A stretch of DNA of 64,000 nt. Origin: Anaerohabitans sp036788095 (GTDB taxonomy: Bacteria > Zhuqueibacterota > Zhuqueibacteria > Residuimicrobiales > Residuimicrobiaceae). The stretch is from NCBI GenBank assembly GCA_036788095.1, contig DAIQOA010000002.1, forward strand, positions 1 through 64,000. The letters run 5' to 3'. How positions within the stretch are numbered: the stretch's first letter is position 1; each line of letters opens with the position of its first letter. The notes below the pieces were generated by a model, which worked only from the letters and a program-made list of their open reading frames with translations, was not told the DNA's origin and made no database searches. Below, one piece after another: positions 1 through 8,806 of the stretch. The position numbers were made by a program, and so were the translations under genes.

Positions 1-823
1 CTGACCGCCTGCGGGCAGATGAATTCGCCGGCGCCGTCGATGGCGCCGGCCAGGCCGAATCCGGGCTGCTGAAAGAGCTGAATGCAACCGCGATAGCCGA
101 GCGCGGCCATTTGCGCCTGCAGCGCCTGCGGATAGCCGTTGGAGGACACGGTCCCCGGAGTGGCCATGACGGCGATGGTCCCATCCGCAGAAGGAGCGTA
201 ATAATCCAGAGCGCCGGTCACCCCTGCATCGATGACGCCGATCACTTTAATCGGCAGATCCGCGCGCTGGAGAAACCGTTCGATCTCCTCTTTGCCGTAA
301 GCGGTGGCGGTATTGCAGGCGATGACCACCGCCTTGACCGGCGATTTGTCCGACGCCGGTGAGCGGCTCTGTGCAGTGGAGTAATATCGGCTGCCGAGTA
401 GAAACTGCAGATCCTTAAAGATATGCTCGGTCAGCAGGGACAGATTGTTTTCCGCTGCATACTCGCCGTAAGGCATGTTGGCCTGATCGCCATAGTAGAT
501 AAAACGCTCTGACTGAAAATCACGGCGGCCGTCGCCGTTCTCATCCAGACGATGATCATCGTTGTCAAAGGCGTCCAAGCGCACGATGGCATCCAGCACG
601 GTCAGGCCGCCGGTGCCGGAGTCAAAGACGCCGATGGGCAGGGTGCGGTCGTGGCGCGGATACGCAGCGGTGTCGAGGTAAAAGAAACTGCTTTTATCCT
701 TCAGCATGACGTCGCGGATGTCATGTAGAACCGCGACCTCTCCTCTGCGCCACGCACTGCTGCAATGGAGCAAGAGCAGAGCGCAGCCTAACCCGATCGT
801 TTTTTCAGCAGCGGCAAGCTCAC
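1..823 (-). CDS. Exported aspartate/glutamate racemase-like lipoprotein (3' end cut by window edge; apparent frameshift near start)
   Basis: The minus-strand reading frame shows the MurI/Asp-Glu racemase signatures FDSGTGG (first catalytic cap) and VIACNTATAYG (cysteine motif), followed by GVIDAGVTGAL and ATPGTVSSNGY. Unlike cytoplasmic MurI, an acidic insert (DAFDNDDHRLDENGDGRRDF) sits between the two motifs and resembles a calcium-binding loop. The N-terminus looks exported: a hydrophobic stretch ending in LLLLHCSS, a plausible lipobox. The GTG at 821-823 follows a good ribosome site but its frame stops after eleven codons; adding one base at the six-A run (plus-strand T run 800-805) would join MSLPLLKK to the signal peptide. 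It lies 36 bases after the C26 lipoprotein gene, likely one operon. Family assignment is firm; substrate (free amino acid, peptide or peptidoglycan fragment) is unknown. Confidence 0.75.
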
Positions 824-859
824 CTCAGGGTCCTTTCCCGCCGGACGCGGATGAATCGG

Positions 860-1969
860 CTATTTCTGCAGCAGAGCGCTAAAAGTGCGCCAGAACGCCT
901 GGTGAAAGTCGAGGCTGTTTTTTTCCTTCAGATAATCATGCAGCGTTACGGCCGCCGTGTCCGCAGGGGACAAGCGGCGCCGCGCCCCTGCGCTGTCATA
1001 GATCGCAAAGGCCTCGGGATGAAATTGCACACCCAGGACGTTGGGATAGCGCGCATGAGTGATGGCCTCGACCACCCTGCCGTCCAGTGAAGCGGCGGCG
1101 ATGACCAGATCCTTACCCAGTTCATTAACCGCCTGATGGTGGCTGCTGCAGATCAAAGGCTGCTCCTGCGCCGTTCGCTTCATCTTTTCCACAAACCATC
1201 CATCGGGAATGAATCGAATGGGATGAAGATGACACCAGAACAGATCCGCGCGGGGATCGAGTTGGCGATGATAATTGCGGTGACGCGCGGCGCTCTCCTG
1301 CTCCAGAACTTCCTCCACATAGCGCAGGCGGTACACCTCCGAGGGAATATCCTGATGCAGACTGCCGCCGGCAGCGGCGTTCATGGTCTGCATGCCCAGA
1401 CAAAATCCATAGACCACAAACCCGGGCCTCTCCTCCATAAACGGTTTAAAACCCGGGTTCTGACTGCCGCCAAGCAGATGAAAGAGAAACGACAGCTCAA
1501 AATAGTGGCGCATGGGGGTGGAGATGCCGGTGAGCAGAGATGTTTTCTGTCCATAGGCGACGGGTGGAATATCATCGCCGCCGAAAAAAATCGCTGCTTC
1601 ACTGCTTTTAAACAAACGATAAAACGCATCGCTGCACTCATTCTTTTGAAACAGATTGCCCGCATCCAGCGCTCCGGCCAGCGTCTCCACTTCGACCAAG
1701 GGCGGCCGTTCGATGCTTTCCAACACCCTGGCAATCCCCTGCCGGCTTCGCTCCGCCTCCTCATGGTACACGGCCACTAGAACCGGACGATCGACGACGA
1801 TGATCCTCTGTTGGATCTTTTTCACCATTCCGTCGAGGTCCGATGGACTCGGATCCACCAGCAGGATGCGTACGCCGGCAGGCGGCGCAGCCACCATTTC
1901 GCGGTGGCAACTGGTCAGGCCTGCGGCCATGCAGATCGATGCCAGGAAAACAAGAAACCATTTTTTCAT
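860..1969 (-). CDS. Class I glutamine amidotransferase-like (peptidase C26) lipoprotein
   Basis: The 369-residue protein begins with a signal peptide and lipobox (MKKWFLVFLASICMAAGLTSC), so it should be anchored by lipid in the periplasm or outer membrane. The body carries the nucleophile elbow GFCLGMQ (Cys near residue 189) and a late VQFHPEA motif (His/Glu near 315), the triad of class I glutamine amidotransferases and of gamma-glutamyl hydrolases and PuuD-like enzymes. An extra HHQAVNEL stretch precedes the last motif, as in PuuD-type hydrolases. It is the first gene of a pair with the exported racemase-like protein downstream, which suggests processing of gamma-glutamyl or peptidoglycan-derived compounds outside the cytoplasm; that role is inference. 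No glutaminase partner domain is present. Confidence 0.8.
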   Translation of the reverse strand: MKKWFLVFLASICMAAGLTSCHREMVAAPPAGVRILLVDPSPSDLDGMVKKIQQRIIVVDRPVLVAVYHEEAERSRQGIARVLESIERPPLVEVETLAGALDAGNLFQKNECSDAFYRLFKSSEAAIFFGGDDIPPVAYGQKTSLLTGISTPMRHYFELSFLFHLLGGSQNPGFKPFMEERPGFVVYGFCLGMQTMNAAAGGSLHQDIPSEVYRLRYVEEVLEQESAARHRNYHRQLDPRADLFWCHLHPIRFIPDGWFVEKMKRTAQEQPLICSSHHQAVNELGKDLVIAAASLDGRVVEAITHARYPNVLGVQFHPEAFAIYDSAGARRRLSPADTAAVTLHDYLKEKNSLDFHQAFWRTFSALLQK

Positions 1970-2104
1970 AAACGCCCTTTTGCAGCGTGAGTGGTTAAAA
2001 AATCTCCCCCATCTTTAACGGGTCTCGCCGGCGGGCGGCCCAACTTTTTTAGTCATCCAGTGAAAATCGAGATGAAATTCCTGCGGCGAAGATGAGTGCC
2101 TGCC

Positions 2105-3097
2105 TCAGACAGCCGCCGGCTCTCTGAACATCGCCGCGGTGCGGCAACTTTCCACAGGGTAACGGCCGACCGCGGTTTCATCGGACAGCACGATGCCCTG
2201 ATATCCATTCTTTAACATGTCATGCAGATGGCACACCTCCGACCGGGTCGGCTGCGGATGATGGGTGGTGTGCTCCAGCACCTGGCCGGCGAGATGCACG
2301 GGTTTGGTCAAGGTTGTAACGCGTGTGTTGAACTGCGCCACCAACGAGGCCATGGTCTGCAAGCCGGCTTCCGCGCCCAGATCGCCGCGGCACAGCCACA
2401 GCGCGTCAACCGACTGCGCTATCTCCGCGGCCTCGTCCAGCGCACTTGGGCGCTCCAGTTTAGCGATCAGATAGGTCCGGCCGCCGAGCAGAGAGCGGTA
2501 GGTGGCCATCTCCTGTGCATCCTTGACAAAAGATAGGGCATAGCCCAAATGGGGAATCCCGGCGGTGTTGCGTACGATCTGTTCGTCCCGGTCGCTCAAC
2601 CGTTCGATGCGAATCGTTGCGCCGGGCAGGCTGATGCCTTTGCGCCGGCTGATCTCGCCGCCTGTCAACACCCGGCCGCGCACCCGTTCGCCGGCGGCCG
2701 ACTTGATGGCGATACGAATTTTGGCGTCGTTCAAAAAGAGATCACCACCGCTTCCGGCCATCGCTGCACGAAAAAAATCCTCATGCGGAACCGGCAGCAG
2801 GCACGGGCCCTCGGCGTGGTCTGCCAGCAGCAGATCCACCTGCTGTCCGGCCGTCAGCCGACACGCAGGGAATTCGCCCAACCGCCATTTGCTCGCCTGC
2901 AGATCCAGAATCACAGGCACGACGCAGGGCGGATTCTGGAGAAACCGGTGCAGCCGTCCCAATAGCTCTTCCAGCTCTGACATGGTCAGGTGAGAGGTGT
3001 TGATGCGAAAGGCGCCGCAGCCGACGGACAAAAGCCGGCGCCAAACCTCGGCATGGTCGCTGGCCGGCCCCAGAGTGGCGGTTATTCGATAATCCAT
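2105..3097 (-). CDS. Pyruvate kinase-like protein without the C-terminal domain
   Basis: The 330-residue product aligns along the A and B domains of pyruvate kinase: ATLGPAS at the start, RINTSH (substrate loop), KLE (position of the catalytic Lys-Ile-Glu), CRGDLGAEAG (canonical ARGDLGVE) and PTRSEV...SDETAVGRYPVES near the end. It stops where the allosteric C-terminal domain of typical enzymes (about 470 residues) would begin. Some motifs are changed: the usual DTKGPEIR is DLQASKWR, and the segment matching TATQMLDSM is LAGQVLEHT. It could be a minimal pyruvate kinase without effector control or a paralogue acting on another phosphoenol compound. ATG start follows AGGAA; a promoter lies at 3127-3155 and the helicase gene diverges from it. 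Confidence 0.75.
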   Translation of the reverse strand: MDYRITATLGPASDHAEVWRRLLSVGCGAFRINTSHLTMSELEELLGRLHRFLQNPPCVVPVILDLQASKWRLGEFPACRLTAGQQVDLLLADHAEGPCLLPVPHEDFFRAAMAGSGGDLFLNDAKIRIAIKSAAGERVRGRVLTGGEISRRKGISLPGATIRIERLSDRDEQIVRNTAGIPHLGYALSFVKDAQEMATYRSLLGGRTYLIAKLERPSALDEAAEIAQSVDALWLCRGDLGAEAGLQTMASLVAQFNTRVTTLTKPVHLAGQVLEHTTHHPQPTRSEVCHLHDMLKNGYQGIVLSDETAVGRYPVESCRTAAMFREPAAV

Positions 3098-3126
3098 GGT
3101 TTTCCTTGTTCCTCAAGCGTGGGTAA

Positions 3127-3155
3127 AGTTTAACGACATTTGTACAAGGAAGCAA
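3127..3155 (-). promoter_or_regulatory. Sigma-70-type promoter for the pyruvate kinase-like gene
   Basis: On the minus strand TTGCTT (3155-3150) and TAAACT (3132-3127) are separated by 17 bases, about 30 bases upstream of the ATG at 3097. The same spacing and a TA-rich minus-10 recur at several other operon heads here. Not tested experimentally. Confidence 0.5.
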
Positions 3156-3170
3156 GGAAAAATTGGTTGC

Positions 3171-3199
3171 TTGAAATTGTAACAATTTTTTCTTACTTT
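3171..3199 (+). promoter_or_regulatory. Promoter with embedded palindrome for the EndoQ-UvrD gene
   Basis: TTGAAA (3171-3176) and TACTTT (3194-3199) have a 17-base spacer, placing a start site near 3206. A perfect 7-base inverted repeat with a one-base centre (AAATTGT-A-ACAATTT, 3174-3188) overlaps the minus-35 and the spacer, a position suited to repressor binding. This favours translation from the ATG at 3245 and argues against the upstream in-frame TTG at 3140. Confidence 0.5.
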
Positions 3200-3244
3200 G
3201 GCCTTGATAATCCTTACGATGATCCGGCAAAACCGACAAAGCCC

Positions 3245-6200
3245 ATGAACTATATCGCCGACCTCCACATCCATTCGCATTATTCGCGCGCCACCAGCAG
3301 AAAATTGGATCCTGAAAACCTCTTTATGTGGGCGCAGCGCAAAGGGGTGCAGGTGCTCGGCAGCGGCGACCTCAGCCATCCGCAATGGCTCGCCGAGATG
3401 CGGGAAAAGTTTGACGCCAGCCCCACGGCCGATGGCTTTTATGAACTAAAGCCGTCGCTGGCAAAGACCCTGCACGCCGAGGTGCCGGCCGCCTGTCGCG
3501 CACCGGTTTATTTTATTCTCTCCGGGGAGATCAGCAGCATCTATAAAAAAGACGGCGAGGTGCGCAAAGTACACAACGTGGTCTTTTTCCCCTCCTTTGA
3601 GTCTGTGCAAAAATTCCAGGATCGTCTCGACCGCATCGGCAACATCCGTTCCGACGGCCGGCCCATCCTCGGCCTTGACAGCCGTCATCTGCTGGAGATC
3701 GTGCTGGAAACCGATCCGCGCGGCGTGCTGATCCCCGCGCATATATGGACGCCGTGGTTCTCTTTGCTCGGCTCTCAGTCCGGATTCGACAGCGTCGAAG
3801 CCTGCTTTGATGATTTGACCCAGCATATCTTTGCTTTGGAAACAGGCCTCTCCTCCGACCCGCCCATGAACTGGCGCTTGACTCAGCTGGATCGGTACAA
3901 TCTCGTCTCCAACTCGGATGCCCATTCGCCGGAAAACCTGGCGCGCGAAGCCAATGTGTTCACCACCGAGCTCTCCTACGACGGCCTGTTCGCGGCGCTG
4001 CGCGATAAAAACCATCCCGGTTTTTTGGGCACGCTGGAATTTTTTCCAGAAGAAGGCAAGTATCACATGGACGGCCATCGCAAGTGCAACCGGATGATGC
4101 GCCCTGCAGAAACGGTGCGCAACAAAGGACTGTGTCCTGTGTGCGGCAAACCGGCGGTGCTGGGCGTGAGCTATCGGGTGGAGGAACTGGCCGACTGCGA
4201 AGAGGGCCGCCGGCCCGCCAACGCCAAATCGTTTTCCAGCATCATGCCGCTCATGGAGGTGCTCGCTGAAGTGATGGCCGTGGGAGTCACTTCCAAAAAA
4301 GTGCGGGCGTTGTATGACCTGCTGCAACAAAAACTCGGTGCGGAATTAACCATTCTGCGCGACTGTCCGCTGGACGACATCGGCCGGGCCGGCGGACCAC
4401 TCACCCGTGAAGCGATCCGCCGGATGCGCGACAGCGAGGTGGACGCACAGCCGGGCTATGATGGTGAATACGGCGTCATTCGCCTGTTTCGCGGTGACGA
4501 CCGGGAAAAAATCCTCCAGGCGAACCCTCTGTTCGAGATCGCTGCGGTTGGTGAAAAAGCCAAGCCCGCGGCTGAACAGAAAATAAAACCGCCGCGCCGG
4601 AGCAAAGCAGAGGCAAAAAAAGTCAGGGAAGAAAGCGGCGGCTATGGGCTGAACCCGGAACAGCAGGCGGCCGTGCGCCATCACGGCGCCCCGCTGATCA
4701 TCCAGGCGGGACCCGGCACCGGCAAAACACGCGTGCTGACACACTGGCTGGCCCATCTCCTTCGCAACGGCCTCGCGGCCGCGGATCAGGTGCTGGCCAT
4801 CACCTTTACCAACAAAGCGGCTGCAGAACTGCGCGACCGTCTGCTGTCGCTGTTGGCAGGACACGCAGGGCACACGCCCTTTATCTCCACCTTTCATGGA
4901 TTTGGTCTGCATCTGCTGCGACAGACGCCCGATTTCTTTGCTCGCGACCGCTCGTTTCGCATCATCGCCGCGCAGGACGATCCCGCCTTTCTCGCGGATC
5001 TGGAGAAAACATGCGGGCGCCGCATTCCCGCCAACGAACTGGAACGCATCTCGTTGATCAAAGGCCGGCTGTTCGATCCGGACACATTGCCGCCGAGCGT
5101 ATCGGCGCAATTAGGGCAGGACTTTCTCGATCATTTCCGCGCCTATGAAACCCTGCTGGCGGAAAGGAACGCAGTGGATCTCGACGATCTCATCTGCATG
5201 CCGGTGCGCCTGCTGCGCAACGATCCCGAATGGCGCCGCACCTTTCTCCAGCAGTATAAAGTCATTGCAGTGGACGAATTCCAGGACATCAACCAGGCTC
5301 AATACGAGCTGTTCAGAATCTTTGCCATCGCCGCCTCCGAAGTGTGCGTCATCGGCGATCCCGATCAATCGATTTATGGCTTTCGCGGCGCCTCTCCGCA
5401 ATACTTTAGCCAACTCATGCAGGACCTGCCGGACCATCGTTTTGTAAAATTGAGCCGCAACTATCGCTCCAGCCAGAACATCCTCGATGCCTCAGGGCAG
5501 GTGTTGGGACGATCGGCCTCAGACTTGCATTCCGGCATCCCGGCAGAGATTAAAATCCAGGTACGGCAGGCCGTTTCTGATCATGCCGAAGCGGAGCAAG
5601 TGGTCAAGACCATCGAAGAGCTGCTCTCCGGCACCACCTCTTTCAGCATGGACAGCGGCCGGGTGGCGCGCGGCGCCGAGACGCACGGTTATGCCTTCGG
5701 CGACATGGCGATCCTGCTGCGCAGTAAAAATCTGCTGCCGCCGTTGATGGAGGCGTTGGCCCGGGCCGGAATTCCCCACGAAACGATTCAGGAGCAGCCG
5801 CTCAGCAACGATCCCTACGTCCGTTTTGTCCTCGCAACGCTCAGCTGGCTTCTGGATCACTCCCAGGCCGGTCTGAAGTCGGTTGCCGGCTTTTTTCTCC
5901 ACGACCAAGCTGAAATCCTCCTTTGGCTCGAAAGCCAAGCCGAACCGGCCTGCGACCGCGCGCTATTTCCAGATTCACCGGCCTGGGATCGCTTCACAAG
6001 CTTTCGCCAGGCAGCAGCCGCCTGGACCGCTGAAAGCACGGTCCAACAACTGCTGGCCTTGATCCGCCAATGGTCTCCGGTCGCCGCGGAACAGGAGATC
6101 ATTCATAAAAAACTGGAAACCTTCGCCGCCGGCTTTGAAAGCCGCCTGCAGGCCTTTTGCGATGCGCTGTTGCTGCAAAAAGGCGTGGATGAGTGGGATC

Positions 6201-6535
6201 CGCGGGCAGACCGGGTGCGCATCCTGACCATGCATGCGGCTAAAGGGCTCGAGTTTCCGGTGGTCTTCATCATCGGCTGTGAAGAGGGCATCATCCCCTT
6301 TGCCTTTGGCGCCAAAGCCCTGGAGGTGGAAGAGGAAAAACGGCTGTTGTACGTGGCCATGACTCGGAGCAAACGGCATTTGTATTTAAGCTGGGCGCAA
6401 TCGCGGTGGCTGCAGGGTCAGCGCCACATGCAATCGCCTTCGCGTTTTCTCAGCGCCATCTCGGATCAATTGCTGCAGCGCTATAAAGAGGAGAAAAAAA
6501 CTAAAAAAGGCGCAGGACAGATGAAACTGTTCTGA
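3245..6535 (+). CDS. Endonuclease Q-like PHP domain fused to a UvrD/Rep superfamily 1 helicase
   Basis: About 1096 residues. The first 400 match endonuclease Q/YqxK-type PHP nucleases: ADLHIHSHYSRATS at the start, HIWTPWFSLLGSQSGFD near 165, SNSDAHSPENL near 223 and a zinc-binding region (HRKC near 278, CPVCGKP near 296). EndoQ cuts DNA 5' to deaminated bases. From about 470 the protein is a complete SF1A helicase: Walker A AGPGTGKT (about 488), ITFTNKAAAEL, DEFQD (about 676), GDPDQSIYGFRGA (about 703), MHAAKGLEF (about 995) and LLYVAMTRSKRHLYL (about 1034). The fusion suggests damage incision coupled to strand unwinding. I chose ATG 3245 because the conserved family N-terminus begins there and a promoter lies just upstream; an in-frame TTG at 3140 would add 35 unlikely residues. 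Confidence 0.9.
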   Translation: MNYIADLHIHSHYSRATSRKLDPENLFMWAQRKGVQVLGSGDLSHPQWLAEMREKFDASPTADGFYELKPSLAKTLHAEVPAACRAPVYFILSGEISSIYKKDGEVRKVHNVVFFPSFESVQKFQDRLDRIGNIRSDGRPILGLDSRHLLEIVLETDPRGVLIPAHIWTPWFSLLGSQSGFDSVEACFDDLTQHIFALETGLSSDPPMNWRLTQLDRYNLVSNSDAHSPENLAREANVFTTELSYDGLFAALRDKNHPGFLGTLEFFPEEGKYHMDGHRKCNRMMRPAETVRNKGLCPVCGKPAVLGVSYRVEELADCEEGRRPANAKSFSSIMPLMEVLAEVMAVGVTSKKVRALYDLLQQKLGAELTILRDCPLDDIGRAGGPLTREAIRRMRDSEVDAQPGYDGEYGVIRLFRGDDREKILQANPLFEIAAVGEKAKPAAEQKIKPPRRSKAEAKKVREESGGYGLNPEQQAAVRHHGAPLIIQAGPGTGKTRVLTHWLAHLLRNGLAAADQVLAITFTNKAAAELRDRLLSLLAGHAGHTPFISTFHGFGLHLLRQTPDFFARDRSFRIIAAQDDPAFLADLEKTCGRRIPANELERISLIKGRLFDPDTLPPSVSAQLGQDFLDHFRAYETLLAERNAVDLDDLICMPVRLLRNDPEWRRTFLQQYKVIAVDEFQDINQAQYELFRIFAIAASEVCVIGDPDQSIYGFRGASPQYFSQLMQDLPDHRFVKLSRNYRSSQNILDASGQVLGRSASDLHSGIPAEIKIQVRQAVSDHAEAEQVVKTIEELLSGTTSFSMDSGRVARGAETHGYAFGDMAILLRSKNLLPPLMEALARAGIPHETIQEQPLSNDPYVRFVLATLSWLLDHSQAGLKSVAGFFLHDQAEILLWLESQAEPACDRALFPDSPAWDRFTSFRQAAAAWTAESTVQQLLALIRQWSPVAAEQEIIHKKLETFAAGFESRLQAFCDALLLQKGVDEWDPRADRVRILTMHAAKGLEFPVVFIIGCEEGIIPFAFGAKALEVEEEKRLLYVAMTRSKRHLYLSWAQSRWLQGQRHMQSPSRFLSAISDQLLQRYKEEKKTKKGAGQMKLF

Positions 6536-6626
6536 TCCGTTGCCGCCGTTTTTTGTGCTCGGAAACGACATTTAGCCTGCTACCCTCAGTCCTGTCGATT
6601 CAGTAAGAACCAGCAAGGAAAAAAAC

Positions 6627-7682
6627 ATGTCCCTCCCTCTTATCGATCTCCGTAGTGATACCGTGACTCAACCCACCGAGGCCATGCGCCGGGCCATGAT
6701 GAAAGCGCAAGTGGGCGACGACGTCTTTGGTGAAGATCCCACGGTCAACGCCCTGCAACAGCGTATGGCCACTCTGTTCGGCAAAGAGGCGGCGCTTTTC
6801 GTCTCCAGCGGCACCATGGGAAATCAGCTCGCCATCAAATGCCATACCCTGCCGGGGCAAGAGGTGATCTGTGAGGCGGATTCTCATCCATTCAACTATG
6901 AGGCCGGCGGGCCGGCTTTTCTTTCCGGAGTGCAGATGCGGCCGCTAGCCGGTCATCGAGGCGTTCTCAACTTACAAGACCTGCAGGCCTGCCTGCGCGC
7001 CCATGACCACCATTTCCCGCCCACCAGCCTGGTGCTGATCGAGAACACGCACAACCGCGCCGGCGGCGCCATCGTTCCGCTGGAGAACATGCAACAGATT
7101 TACCGTTTCACCCGTAAACATCGCCTGGCTCTGCACCTGGACGGCGCCAGGTTGTGGAACGCCCATGTGGCCACCGGCATCCCTTTGACCGAATATGGCC
7201 GCTGGTGCGACTCGCTGACCGTCTGCTTGTCCAAAGGGCTGGGCGCACCGGCAGGATCGGTGCTGATGGGGAGCCGGGAATTTATCGATCAAGCTCATCG
7301 TTATCGTAAAATGTGGGGCGGCGGCATGCGCCAGATTGGCATTCTGGCCGCTGCCGGGTTGTATGCACTGGATCACCATATCAACCGGCTGACTCAAGAT
7401 CATAAAAACGCAAAAAAACTGGCGCACAAATTAGCCAAACTCCCCAGATTGCGGGTAGATATTACGGCTGTACAGACCAACATGGTCATGGTGGACCTGG
7501 ACCCATCCGGACTAAAATCCACGGATCTGGTTGTTACACTAAAAGAGAACGGCCTGGCTGCCATCGCGGTGAATCCTCGGCGGATCAGAATGGTGACCCA
7601 CCTCGGCGTCTCCAGCCGGGATATGGACCGGGCGGCCGCCATAGCCGAAAAGACCATCAACCAATTAATAAACAAGAAATAA
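6627..7682 (+). CDS. ltaE: Low-specificity L-threonine aldolase
   Basis: The 351-residue protein is a fold-type I PLP enzyme that cleaves L-threonine and L-allo-threonine to glycine and acetaldehyde. It starts with IDLRSDTVTQPT, followed by GDDVFGEDPTVN and SSGTMGNQLA (phosphate-binding turn), ENTHNRAGG, HLDGARLWNA and CLSKGLGAPAGS, where the lysine of SKG forms the internal aldimine. Length and motif order match the family. The ATG follows AGGA. It sits 91 bases after the helicase gene and has no functional tie to it; it may supply glycine. Confidence 0.93.
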   Translation: MSLPLIDLRSDTVTQPTEAMRRAMMKAQVGDDVFGEDPTVNALQQRMATLFGKEAALFVSSGTMGNQLAIKCHTLPGQEVICEADSHPFNYEAGGPAFLSGVQMRPLAGHRGVLNLQDLQACLRAHDHHFPPTSLVLIENTHNRAGGAIVPLENMQQIYRFTRKHRLALHLDGARLWNAHVATGIPLTEYGRWCDSLTVCLSKGLGAPAGSVLMGSREFIDQAHRYRKMWGGGMRQIGILAAAGLYALDHHINRLTQDHKNAKKLAHKLAKLPRLRVDITAVQTNMVMVDLDPSGLKSTDLVVTLKENGLAAIAVNPRRIRMVTHLGVSSRDMDRAAAIAEKTINQLINKK

Positions 7683-7752
7683 TGCCGTCAAGCTCCCCCA
7701 ATGCCCTTTTCCATATGACGCCTGGCTGCAGAGCCGGTCCATCGGTAACTAT

Positions 7753-7781
7753 TTGACATTCATCCTAATATTTCGTAAATT
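7753..7781 (+). promoter_or_regulatory. Strong sigma-70-type promoter of the sigma factor gene
   Basis: Consensus TTGACA (7753-7758), a 17-base spacer and TAAATT (7776-7781), predicting initiation near 7788 and a leader of about 45 bases. It is the best match to the minus-35 consensus in the window and sits before a primary-type sigma factor gene. Confidence 0.7.
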
Positions 7782-7833
7782 ATAAGCTGAGTCATTGTGC
7801 CCATTGACCATTGGTGAAAACGAAGAAGGTGGG

Positions 7834-8697
7834 ATGACCAAAAAGAAGAAACGAAAACAGTCCGAAACCCGCACCAAAGAATCCATCGAAAAGTATCTCG
7901 AGGAGATCGGCGGTTTTTCACCGTTGCCTCCTGAGGAAGAGATCGCGCTTGCGCGCAGAATCCGCAAGGGAGAAGAGGAAGCCCTGGACCGGCTGGTTAA
8001 AGCCAATTTACGCTTTGTGATCAGCGTAGCCAAAGAATATCAGGGTCAGGGTCTACCGCTCCAGGATCTGATCAGCGAAGGCAATCTCGGCTTGATCAAA
8101 GCCGCACAGCGGTTTGATGAAACGCGTGGATTCAAGTTCATCTCCTACGCCGTATGGTGGATCCGTCAATCCATCCTGCAGGCTCTGGCGGAGCAGTCGC
8201 GAGTCGTCCGTCTGCCGCTGAACCGGGTGGGCGCCATCAACAAGGTCGGCCGAGCCCTCGAAGCGCTGGAAAAAGAGTACGGCCGCGAACCGAGCATGGA
8301 TGAGATTGCAGACCGGATGGAGATGAGTTCGTTCGAGGTGGCGGATGTGCTGAAAACCTCTGCGCGCCATCTCTCTCTGGATGAGCCCTTCAAGGAGGAC
8401 GAAGGCAACAGTCTGCTGGATGTACTGGAGAGCGATCGTTACGATCCACCGGATGGACAGCTCATGCGCAGTTCGTTGCGCGAGGAGATCGAAAAGGTTC
8501 TCGGCACGCTGAAATCGCGCGAAGCGGAAATCGTCAAACTCTACTTTGGGCTTGACGGAGATCGTCCTCTCACCCTGGAGGAGATCGGTGAATACTTTGC
8601 TCTGACGCGGGAACGCGTTCGCCAGATCAAAGAAAAAGCTTTGCGCCGGCTGCGGCATCGCTCCCGTTTGGAGCCGTTGCGAAAATATTTAGGGTAA
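7834..8697 (+). CDS. RNA polymerase primary-type sigma factor (RpoD/SigA family, short form)
   Basis: The 287-residue protein has region 1.2 (SIEKYLEEIGGFSPLPPEEE), region 2 with LRFVISVAKEYQGQGLPLQD and KFISYAVWWIRQSI for core binding and minus-10 recognition, region 3, and region 4 ending in LTLEEIGEYFALTRERVRQI, the minus-35 helix-turn-helix. It lacks the long region 1.1 and non-conserved region of E. coli RpoD, as is usual in Bacteroidetes and relatives. The ATG at 7834 follows GAAGGTGGG; an in-frame GTG at 7795 has no such site. It could be the main vegetative factor or a close RpoD paralogue. A terminator follows directly. Confidence 0.9.
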   Translation: MTKKKKRKQSETRTKESIEKYLEEIGGFSPLPPEEEIALARRIRKGEEEALDRLVKANLRFVISVAKEYQGQGLPLQDLISEGNLGLIKAAQRFDETRGFKFISYAVWWIRQSILQALAEQSRVVRLPLNRVGAINKVGRALEALEKEYGREPSMDEIADRMEMSSFEVADVLKTSARHLSLDEPFKEDEGNSLLDVLESDRYDPPDGQLMRSSLREEIEKVLGTLKSREAEIVKLYFGLDGDRPLTLEEIGEYFALTRERVRQIKEKALRRLRHRSRLEPLRKYLG

Positions 8698-8700
8698 ATG

Positions 8701-8733
8701 AAAAAGCCCTTGCTCTGCAAGGGCTTTTTTTTT
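8701..8733 (+). terminator. Rho-independent terminator after the sigma factor gene
   Basis: AAAAGCCCTTGC and GCAAGGGCTTTT form a stem of about ten pairs with a very short TCT loop, followed by a run of T. It begins four bases after the sigma-factor stop codon. Confidence 0.9.
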
Positions 8734-8806
8734 GTCTAGAGGCAGTGTGCGCACACTACGCCGCCCGGCGAAAGAGTGGGGCTGAGTCGCACACAGACGC
8801 TTTTAA

